Below, piece by piece: positions 15,577 to 20,266 of a stretch of 20,266 bases of DNA (position 1 is its first letter; each line of letters opens with the position of its first letter). A program made the position numbers and the translations under genes. The notes under the pieces are model-generated. The model saw only the letters and a program-made list of their open reading frames with translations. It ran no database searches and was not told where the DNA came from. Source of the DNA: a virus; the IMG/VR virus record IMGVR_UViG_3300027980_000319, positions 1 through 20,266 of that record, one strand, 5' to 3'.

Positions 15577-15795
15577 ATGAAAGAAACAAAATACCGCGAA
15601 GTTGAAAAATTGAAACCCACAAGATCATTAAAATGGGATAAGAGCAAAAGAGGATGGGTGCAGGATATGGATACTCCATTAATCTATAAAGTCCATACTG
15701 TATCAAGGACTAGTTGTCACAACATAATCGATTGTGATTCACCTGAAAAGGCAGAAAAAGTTTATTTAAAAAAACTTAAAACTTTAATAAAATAA
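15577..15795 (+). CDS. Cassette gene 1, basic unknown protein, 72 aa
   Basis: I recognise no family. First gene behind promoter P1, with AGGAG eight bases before the ATG. The protein is basic (many Lys), with an N-terminal Lys/Arg-rich stretch (REVEKLKPTRSLKWDKSKRG), an aromatic centre and a C-terminal helix (PEKAEKVYLKKLKTLIK). No signal peptide, membrane segment or catalytic motif is visible. It is followed by gene 2 after 34 bases that carry a small hairpin. It could be an inhibitor or other accessory protein; the assignment to the anti-defence class is inference from locus layout only. Confidence 0.7.
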   Translation: MKETKYREVEKLKPTRSLKWDKSKRGWVQDMDTPLIYKVHTVSRTSCHNIIDCDSPEKAEKVYLKKLKTLIK

Positions 15796-15802
15796 ATAAT
15801 AA

Positions 15803-15816
15803 GGGGCTAAGGCCCC
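15803..15816 (+). other. Small GC-rich hairpin between cassette genes 1 and 2
   Basis: GGGGC-TAAG-GCCCC, a perfect 5-bp stem with a 4-base loop, in an otherwise AT-rich gap. No T tract follows, so it is not a terminator. It ends 14 bases before the ATG of gene 2 and could influence initiation or protect mRNA. Confidence 0.45.
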
Positions 15817-15829
15817 GGGAGAAAGAAAG

Positions 15830-16015
15830 ATGACAAATTATAGTTTTAGTGATTTTAGAAATACAAGTAGTTTGGGATTTTTTGAAATGACAGTTTTTAA
15901 CGAAAACGGTAATGTGGTTGTAGTTTTTAATGGTGGCTCAAAAGAATTAATAAATATTGAACGTGAAATCAGATCAGGAACGCCCATAGAAAAATTCAAA
16001 TCATATTATGCATAA
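15830..16015 (+). CDS. Cassette gene 2, unknown protein, 61 aa
   Basis: Unknown family. A GGGAGAAAG ribosome binding site precedes ATG 15830. The 61-aa protein has a polar N-terminus, a strongly beta middle (FFEMTVFNENGNVVVVFNGG) and a C-terminal helix (ELINIEREIRSGTPIEKFKS). No metal ligands or catalytic residues stand out. It ends P1's unit; a terminator-like hairpin with a long T tract follows within 30 bases. Its small size and soluble alpha/beta shape are common for phage inhibitors of host functions, but that is only a suggestion. Confidence 0.65.
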   Translation: MTNYSFSDFRNTSSLGFFEMTVFNENGNVVVVFNGGSKELINIEREIRSGTPIEKFKSYYA

Positions 16016-16038
16016 ATAAAAATAAATAAGGTTGCAAG

Positions 16039-16073
16039 GGTACTTTTAAAAGTACTCTTTTTTTTATTTTTTT
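16039..16073 (+). terminator. Terminator closing the P1 unit, AGTACT-type palindrome
   Basis: The palindrome GTACTTTTAAAAGTAC (16040-16055) can form a hairpin and is followed by two T runs (16058-16065 and 16067-16073). The stem is AT-rich and so weaker than the second terminator. A close copy of the palindrome is found twice near the end of the large terminase gene. Confidence 0.6.
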
Positions 16074-16085
16074 GTGATGAATATG

Positions 16086-16114
16086 TTGACAAGTTACCCA
16101 ATGGGTAATATAAT
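16086..16114 (+). promoter_or_regulatory. Promoter P2 of the cassette, with operator in spacer
   Basis: Perfect TTGACA (16086-16091), a 17-bp spacer and perfect TATAAT (16109-16114), a full consensus sigma70 promoter. The palindrome TTACCCAATGGGTAA (16094-16108) fills the spacer as in P1. A start site would be near 16121, and GGGAG (16132-16136) and ATG 16143 follow. Such a strong promoter usually needs repression, which the operator would supply. Confidence 0.88.
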
Positions 16115-16142
16115 AAGAACATAAAGAAACCGGGAGAAGAAA

Positions 16143-16376
16143 ATGGAATTACAGATTCAAACAGGAACACACAATTCAGTTACTATTACAGCAGGGAAGA
16201 AAGAGTTCTTCATTATGAAATCAGATTATTCTATCAATGTACTTTGTAAAAATGCAGCACATGCAGCTTACAACGGAATGGGTAAATTCTTTGATACATG
16301 GGAACAGGCAATTGACGCATATAAAAGCGAAGCGGCTAAAGAGTCAATCAAAACAGCCAGAGAGATTTTAAAATAA
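16143..16376 (+). CDS. Cassette gene 3, unknown protein, 77 aa
   Basis: First gene behind the consensus promoter P2, with a GGGAGAAG ribosome binding site. The 77-aa protein has an N-terminal beta part (MELQIQTGTHNSVTITAG, KEFFIMKSDYSINVL) and a C-terminal helix rich in Ala, Lys and Glu (EQAIDAYKSEAAKESIKTA). It contains one Cys. No family is recognised. Being first behind the strongest promoter, it should be the most highly expressed gene of the cassette if P2 is free, which makes it the best candidate for the main effector. Function not assigned. Confidence 0.7.
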   Translation: MELQIQTGTHNSVTITAGKKEFFIMKSDYSINVLCKNAAHAAYNGMGKFFDTWEQAIDAYKSEAAKESIKTAREILK

Positions 16377-16403
16377 TTTAAAGTTTATCGCCCCGGCAGC
16401 GGA

Positions 16404-16420
16404 GCAAAGGGGACCAAATG
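16404..16420 (+). repeat. Translation-initiation repeat, copy 1
   Basis: GCAAAGGGGACCAAATG, ending in the ATG of gene 4. The same 17 bases occur at 16873-16889, ending in the ATG of gene 6. It contains AAGGGGA, a good Shine-Dalgarno site. Shared leader sequence suggests duplication of an initiation module or a common translational control site. Confidence 0.6.
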
Positions 16421-16597
16421 AAAGATGAAAAAAGACTATCAGAAAGAAGAAAGATCATAAAGCAAATTAACAAATTCCACAAAAACGGAAGCAAAACTCT
16501 TTGTAGTGATTATTTAAATTATCGTAGTGAAGGCGGGGGATTATCTCCAATTGCTTGGAATAATAGAATAAAAGAAATGGAGAAAGAGCAAAAATGA
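16418..16597 (+). CDS. Cassette gene 4, basic unknown protein, 59 aa
   Basis: A 59-aa gene from ATG 16418 to TGA 16595-16597, just below usual length cutoffs. The start has a strong AAGGGGA site. The protein is strongly basic at its N-terminus (MKDEKRLSERRKIIKQINK), with a polar centre and a charged C-terminus (RIKEMEKEQK), and contains one Cys. Its stop overlaps the next ATG (ATGA), a translational coupling signal and good evidence that it is real. I recognise no family. The basic helical start would suit RNA or DNA binding, but this is a guess. Confidence 0.65.
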   Translation: MKDEKRLSERRKIIKQINKFHKNGSKTLCSDYLNYRSEGGGLSPIAWNNRIKEMEKEQK

Positions 16598-16806
16598 AAA
16601 CAGAAATATATAACGATCCAAAATATTGTTACAATGAAATCAGGATTGCGCGAGACATTTTTACTAGCGAAAAACTATTTACTCAAGAAAAAGCCGAATT
16701 GCTTTTAAAGGGGTTAATAATGATGCTAGTTTATTGTCCTGAAGAACTAAGAATTCCGATAGAAGCAACAATAAAAGAGATTGAAATTAGAAGAGCTTAT
16801 ATATAA
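16594..16806 (+). CDS. Cassette gene 5, helical unknown protein, 70 aa
   Basis: Overlaps gene 4 by four bases (ATGA). The 70-aa protein is predicted almost wholly helical, with amphipathic segments (NEIRIARDIFTSEKLFTQEK, then AELLLKGLIMMLVYCPEE and ATIKEIEIRRAYI). The middle is hydrophobic but interrupted by charges, so it is more likely a helical bundle or dimer than a membrane protein. No family is recognised. An 80-base gap follows, the largest inside the cassette, holding no clear terminator and ending in the repeated GCAAAGGGGACCAAATG leader. Confidence 0.65.
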   Translation: MKTEIYNDPKYCYNEIRIARDIFTSEKLFTQEKAELLLKGLIMMLVYCPEELRIPIEATIKEIEIRRAYI

Positions 16807-16872
16807 ACAATCATCTTACAGCTCTTATTATTACTGGTAAGGGTTTTTAATTTTAACAGCTCCTTAATTGGG

Positions 16873-16889
16873 GCAAAGGGGACCAAATG
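16873..16889 (+). repeat. Translation-initiation repeat, copy 2
   Basis: Identical 17 bases to 16404-16420, again ending at a start codon (gene 6). Part of the 80-base gap after gene 5, where I see no promoter or strong hairpin. Confidence 0.6.
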
Positions 16890-17219
16890 GAATATAAGTT
16901 ATCAAAAGAACAGATCATGAATTTTGTTGAAATTTTTACAGAGAATATGGAAAAATTTAATAATGATAGTCTTTTAGAAATAGATCTTCTAAAATCAAGA
17001 TCATTTAGATTTTCAGATATTCAATCACCAATCCACACAAAAAAAGAAAAAATTGCATTAAAGCTTTCACAACAAACAATCTATGACTTTAAAACTGTTT
17101 ATATGGCCTACAAAGCAATCGGGTCGATAGTAAAAACAAATGATGTTTTGCTGTACTGTACAAAAACAGGAACAAACCCTCTTTCAATTATTACCGGCTA
17201 TCAAAGGAAGTTAAAATGA
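16887..17219 (+). CDS. Cassette gene 6, unknown protein, 110 aa
   Basis: The largest cassette protein. Start ATG has the strong AAGGGGA leader shared with gene 4. The sequence is helix-rich with a charged N-terminal half (SKEQIMNFVEIFTENMEKF) and a Lys/Ser/Thr-rich centre, then SQQTIYDFKTVYMAYKAIGS and a basic C-terminus (GYQRKLK). Three short potential helices around 68-90 could form a DNA-contacting unit, but no clear helix-turn-helix is visible. Its TGA overlaps the next ATG by four bases. I recognise no family. Confidence 0.7.
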   Translation: MEYKLSKEQIMNFVEIFTENMEKFNNDSLLEIDLLKSRSFRFSDIQSPIHTKKEKIALKLSQQTIYDFKTVYMAYKAIGSIVKTNDVLLYCTKTGTNPLSIITGYQRKLK

Positions 17220-17410
17220 ATGAAGCTACTATTTTACTATTAAAATATACATTAACGTGTTTAGTACTTTTCCTGTATGGGGCATTAATGACTGGTTATT
17301 TTCTTGATGTGCTCTCTTCAAGAATATCACTGTATTTCCATACTTATCTGACAGCTATTTGCGGCATTTTGCTTGTAACATTTTCTATCTTTACAATATG
17401 GAGTTTTTAA
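17216..17410 (+). CDS. Cassette gene 7, small two-helix membrane protein, 64 aa
   Basis: Start ATG overlaps the gene 6 stop (ATGA). Two hydrophobic helices are visible: residues about 5-29 (TILLLKYTLTCLVLFLYGAL) and about 41-62 (TAICGILLVTFSIFTIW), separated by a short polar loop with one Arg and one Asp. There is no cleavable signal peptide. This is an inner-membrane protein. It is between a soluble gene and the HTH regulator, so it is not expected in a purely structural operon; a membrane role such as superinfection exclusion, or a holin-like or toxin-like role, is possible but not shown. The family is unknown. Confidence 0.7.
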   Translation: MNEATILLLKYTLTCLVLFLYGALMTGYFLDVLSSRISLYFHTYLTAICGILLVTFSIFTIWSF

Positions 17411-17411
17411 A

Positions 17412-17702
17412 ATGAAACCAGAGGACATAAAGAAGATAAGAGGAGATTTAACAAGAAAAGCTTTTGCTGCTGAACTTCTAAGAATGAGTGAGTATTACCT
17501 TCATTTTAGAGAGGATGTCAAAATACATGAGCGGACAATTGTTAAATACGAAAGGGGAGAGCGAACGCCAAACCCTTGGCAGGAGTTTTTAATCCTTATG
17601 TATGATGCAAAAAATAAAAATATAGTTTATGAAAATCGATTCATTAAACACCTGAAAGAAAACAATTTTGATCTTTCCTTGTTGCAAGAAAATGAAAGTT
17701 GA
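17412..17702 (+). CDS. Cassette gene 8, XRE-like helix-turn-helix regulator with insertion, 96 aa
   Basis: Likely DNA-binding repressor, last gene of the cassette. Residues 3-24 (PEDIKKIRGDLTRKAFAAEL) match helices 1-2 of Cro/CI-type HTH domains, and 39-50 (HERTIVKYERGE) match recognition helix 3 with the typical W/Y-ERG ending; 54-68 form the next helix. About 14 extra residues (25-38, SEYYLHFREDVKIH) separate helices 2 and 3 relative to the usual domain. GGAG eight bases before ATG 17412 gives a good ribosome binding site. It is the obvious candidate to bind TTACCCAATGGGTAA in P1 and P2, autoregulating its own unit. In layout it resembles anti-CRISPR-associated (Aca) regulators; no alignment to a known Aca was made. 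Confidence 0.75.
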   Translation: MKPEDIKKIRGDLTRKAFAAELLRMSEYYLHFREDVKIHERTIVKYERGERTPNPWQEFLILMYDAKNKNIVYENRFIKHLKENNFDLSLLQENES

Positions 17703-17757
17703 CTTATAGTTACTTTGTTGTGTGATTCCCATTTATATGGTGCTATCAGTTCCGGTT

Positions 17758-17787
17758 CCCCTTCCGCTCTCGCGGAAGGGGTTTTTT
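17758..17787 (+). terminator. Strong intrinsic terminator closing the cassette
   Basis: Ten-base-pair perfect stem CCCCTTCCGC / GCGGAAGGGG (17758-17767, 17772-17781) with a TCTC loop, then TTTTTT (17782-17787). It acts on the plus strand 55 bases after the HTH gene stop, and ends the cassette before transcription would run into the convergent large terminase gene. No T tract is present on the minus strand side. Confidence 0.9.
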
Positions 17788-17791
17788 ATTT

Positions 17792-17838
17792 AGTACTTTT
17801 AAAAGTACTGATATTTAAAAAGTACTTTTGAAAGTACT
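17792..17838. repeat. Tandem AGTACT palindromes at the 3' end of the large terminase gene
   Basis: AGTACTTTTAAAAGTACT (17792-17809) and AGTACTTTTGAAAGTACT (17821-17838), starts 29 bases apart; the second covers the terL TAG stop (17837-17839). A third copy lies at 16039-16056. On the minus strand the copy overlapping terL is followed by five T, so it could be a weak terminator for terminase transcripts. The spacing and palindromy also fit a protein binding site. Confidence 0.6.
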
Positions 17839-19882
17839 AATTATATTCGGCCCCGTAATCTTCATAATCTTCTTCATAGTTACCGGTTAAATCTTTGTAG
17901 TAGCTTGAATATTCTTCTATCGACCAAGCAAAAATATTATCAAAATAAGCCCTAGCGATTGAATAATTTAAAACGTCTAACATTTCATTTCTTGCCCTGA
18001 TTGGAAACCAGCCCATTTTCCCCGGCTTTTTCGGGTCGTCTTGGTATCTCTCAGAAAGTATTTGTTTGTAAAACTCGTCTTCAATTTCTACTTTTACACC
18101 TTCCAAAATAACATACTTGGGGACATGAATTGTATTAAACCCTTCAGAGTTTTCAATTATGGCGTAAATAGACTCTTTTAATAGACTTACTGAAACCATA
18201 TATCTTTTGGTTAGTGTTGTCTTAACATCGTTTATTCTACTTTCTTTAATTATTCCCATTGATTTTTCATCAGGATTACCCATTATAGCAATAAATTTAT
18301 CCTGCCTTAAGGAAACAAACTCATAAACTATATGGGCTTTTCCGTTGAAATCTTTTTTCCTTTTGGCTGCTTTTCTTGGGTCATATCCTGCGTCCATTGC
18401 AATCCCGCCAATATAAACTTCTTGGCCTGAAACAAGATAAGTTTTTTGATAGGCAAAGTCTGAAAGGGCAGTGTAACAAGGATCATCAATTCTAGCTGTG
18501 TTACCATAAAAAACCTGTCTGTCAACTATCCACTTTTCACCATTATAGCCAAAGCCGACAACCGCCAATTCTAATCTGTCCCCTTGGACATCTACCCCAC
18601 CATAAAAAAGCATTGGGCCGGTATAAACCTCAACCCCGCTTATTGTTTTAAGTTTTCCTTGTGGAACAATTCCAAGAGTATATTCTTCAGCCCGTTCTTT
18701 TAACATTTCCCACTTGGCTGACTTTTTAACAGAAAACCAAGGACTAGCCATCATATCAATAACAAAATCTTTATATTTTGGAATATCCTGCCCGAACCCC
18801 GTATCAATAAAAGCTTGGCAGATCCTAGCCCAAGGCAGTACAGGGGATAAAAGCCCTGGGGCCTTGTATGAAGTTCTTAACGGGTCCGTTGTTTGACTGG
18901 TGGGCCGCCATACGCCATTGTTTAAAAGCCAGTGTTTATCAGATTCATGAAAATCTTTTTTACAATATTTACAAATAAACCTGATAGATTCTTTCTTTAG
19001 TATTTTTATCCCGGTTTTTTTATCTGTATCTCTTCTAAAAGTAAGTCCAAAATCTTCACCTTCCCTTTTTAGATCAAGTTCTTGCTTTTCTCCACAATGA
19101 GGGCAGGGAGGAAAAAAATGTCTTCTATCCCCAAGGAGATAATTTTTATATATTCTTGAAGTTTCAGCTCTGGAAGAAGTAGACCCTTGCAGAATCTTAT
19201 AGAATGCGGTCCCATATGTACGACCCTCAACAACTTTTTCAACGTCCCCAAGGTCTTTAATTTCAGCCGCTGCTTCGTCAAGCTCATCTTCTACAATGAA
19301 GTTAAACTTGTTTGATTTCAGATCCGCAACCGAATTGTAAGAGGACATCATAAAAATGCTATTACCGGCAAGCTCTTTATATAAAACATTATCTTTAGTT
19401 TTTCTTTTATTCCTGTTCGACATTGGCCGGATATATTCCGCAAGGTTAGAATTATCAATCAAAGTATCAATGTTGGCCGAACCCCTAACACTGGCAATAG
19501 TTTTGGTAGATGTCAGATAGAGAATAGATCCTAATTTGTTTCGTATGAACGCGCCCATGCCGTTTTCACATACAGTTGTAGTAAACATTGACTGTACACT
19601 CTTTATTACTGATATGATCCTCACAGGGTCATCAGGATGAAGCCTGTCAAGGACTTCGTTCCAATGCGGGGCAAACTCTTTGTCAAATGGTCCCGGGAAG
19701 TCAGAAATTCCCTCTGGAATATATCTATTGTCCTGCGCCCAATCGGAAAACATTTGAACATAATATTCCTCTGGAAGTGCGTTTATTCTTTCAAGCGCAT
19801 AATCCATTTGATTCTGTTGAATCAGTTCTATTATTTCGTATTGTGAATTTTGATATAGGGCTTGAGTTAACCCGCGTTCCAT
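17837..19882 (-). CDS. terL: Terminase large subunit, lambda gpA family, 681 aa
   Basis: The packaging ATPase and cos-cutting nuclease; length 681 aa against 641 for lambda gpA. In order: adenosine-binding/Walker A region VIKSVQSMFTT (about 92-102), Walker B FIVEDE (195-200), coupling motif GST (233-235), CPHCGEKQ (260-267) and CKYC (304-307) as a Cys-rich zinc-like insert, nuclease Asp431 in YGGVDVQGDRLELA, Asp497 in GIAMDAGYDP, and RNEMLDVLNY (from 631). These align with lambda's KSARVGYSK, GST, CPHCGEEQ, GIDSQLDRYEM, CWDTGG and RNEALD. The Walker A is odd: the expected Gly/Lys positions are Met99 and Thr102. ATG 19882 overlaps the small-subunit stop by 16 bases. The stop overlaps a palindrome. 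Confidence 0.95.
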   Translation of the reverse strand: MERGLTQALYQNSQYEIIELIQQNQMDYALERINALPEEYYVQMFSDWAQDNRYIPEGISDFPGPFDKEFAPHWNEVLDRLHPDDPVRIISVIKSVQSMFTTTVCENGMGAFIRNKLGSILYLTSTKTIASVRGSANIDTLIDNSNLAEYIRPMSNRNKRKTKDNVLYKELAGNSIFMMSSYNSVADLKSNKFNFIVEDELDEAAAEIKDLGDVEKVVEGRTYGTAFYKILQGSTSSRAETSRIYKNYLLGDRRHFFPPCPHCGEKQELDLKREGEDFGLTFRRDTDKKTGIKILKKESIRFICKYCKKDFHESDKHWLLNNGVWRPTSQTTDPLRTSYKAPGLLSPVLPWARICQAFIDTGFGQDIPKYKDFVIDMMASPWFSVKKSAKWEMLKERAEEYTLGIVPQGKLKTISGVEVYTGPMLFYGGVDVQGDRLELAVVGFGYNGEKWIVDRQVFYGNTARIDDPCYTALSDFAYQKTYLVSGQEVYIGGIAMDAGYDPRKAAKRKKDFNGKAHIVYEFVSLRQDKFIAIMGNPDEKSMGIIKESRINDVKTTLTKRYMVSVSLLKESIYAIIENSEGFNTIHVPKYVILEGVKVEIEDEFYKQILSERYQDDPKKPGKMGWFPIRARNEMLDVLNYSIARAYFDNIFAWSIEEYSSYYKDLTGNYEEDYEDYGAEYN

Positions 19883-20266
19883 CTTTTGACCTCATTAGCT
19901 TGAGCAATTTTAACACTTTTAATTACATTGTTAAGCTCTTTCTTGATCATTTCGATTATGGCACCGCCCTTCTTCTCATTGACTAGAGTTAAGATTCTAG
20001 GTTCAATTCTATCAATCATTTTGTAAGAATCAATATTCATTTTCTCCATATAAGACACAAAACAAAAATCAAAAAAAGCTATCTCACCAACTTCTTCAGA
20101 ATCCTTCATTAACTGGATTCTCTCCCGTTGCAGCTTGATTGATTTAATCTCTTGATCATGTACAGTTTTTTTGTAGGAAGCGCTTCTTGCCTGATCTATA
20201 AGTTCCTGATCGGCATTATTCTCTTCTGTATTACCTGAATCCTGCGACCGCGATTTTTTTTTATCT
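19867..20266 (-). CDS. terS: Terminase small subunit, probable, partial (N-terminus beyond window)
   Basis: The frame is open from the right window edge to TAA 19867-19869, giving 132 residues of C-terminal part; an internal Met at 20109 is not a likely start because the frame continues upstream with good coding content. The fragment starts KKKSRSQDSGNTEEN, then a charged helix (QARSASYKKTVHDQEIKSIK, ending ERIQLMKDSEEVGEI), like the central coiled oligomerisation region of Nu1-type proteins, where '..G.iv' follows the helix. The 16-base overlap with the large terminase start and the packaging position support the call. The DNA-binding winged helix expected at the N-terminus is outside the window. 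Confidence 0.72.
   Translation of the reverse strand, partial: DKKKSRSQDSGNTEENNADQELIDQARSASYKKTVHDQEIKSIKLQRERIQLMKDSEEVGEIAFFDFCFVSYMEKMNIDSYKMIDRIEPRILTLVNEKKGGAIIEMIKKELNNVIKSVKIAQANEVKRWNAG

Noticed and set aside
15479-15706. Minus-strand hydrophobic 75-aa frame over cassette gene 1 and promoter P1
   Set aside because: It is the antisense of a gene with a strong promoter and AGGAG site, and its apparent hydrophobicity arises from reading Lys/Asn-rich codons backward.
16807-16886. Internal terminator or promoter between cassette genes 5 and 6
   Set aside because: I looked for a stem followed by T residues and for paired -35/-10 boxes in this 80-base gap and found neither convincing; only the repeated leader at its end is clear.
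1-20266. CRISPR array, tRNA, insertion sequence or integrase/attachment site
   Set aside because: No regularly spaced repeats, no cloverleaf with a CCA end, no transposase and no integrase were seen. The only repeats are the promoter pair, the AGTACT palindromes and the short leader.

Overview
The whole window is tailed-phage DNA, from a siphovirus-type phage or prophage; I see no host chromosomal gene. The main gene set is on the minus strand and follows the order of the phage lambda morphogenesis operon closely: small terminase (cut by the right window end), large terminase of the lambda gpA type, then (after an interruption) a gpW-like head-tail joiner, lambda-type portal, S49 protease with a nested scaffold gene, decoration protein, major capsid protein, four small neck/completion genes, tail tube, two overlapping-frame tail assembly chaperones, and a TP901-type tape measure. 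The genes after the tape measure (left end) do not look like lambda M-L-K-I-J, so head and tail tube are lambda-like while the tail tip comes from another lineage. The host cannot be named from this window; AAGGAG-type ribosome binding sites, a moderate-to-low GC content and sigma70-like promoters suggest an ordinary bacterial host of fairly low GC.

Region by region: 1-7502 tail tip, tape measure and chaperones; 7518-9800 tail tube, tail terminator, neck and completion proteins; 9819-14237 capsid, decoration, protease/scaffold, portal and gpW; 14234-15461 two tiny Cys-rich proteins and a 283-aa virion-type protein; 15462-17836 an opposite-strand, AT-richer cassette of eight small genes; 17837-20266 terminase. 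Genes are packed tightly, with many ATGA, TAATG and TTGA stop/start overlaps. Three genes are too short to be found by a 60-aa cutoff (8223-8345, 14234-14383, 16418-16597).

The cassette at 15522-17790 is the most interesting part. It splits the late operon between the large terminase and the remaining head genes. It has two near-consensus sigma70 promoters sharing 29 identical bases, each with a perfect 7+1+7 palindrome (TTACCCAATGGGTAA) filling the 17-bp spacer between -35 and -10. It drives small proteins of unknown family and ends in an XRE-like helix-turn-helix gene followed by a strong terminator. This layout (small unknown genes, a terminal HTH regulator, palindromic operators inside the promoter, a position between late genes) is that of anti-CRISPR/aca loci and other phage morons. 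I propose it as a candidate anti-defence or lysogenic-conversion cassette; that function is inference, since none of its proteins is recognisable.
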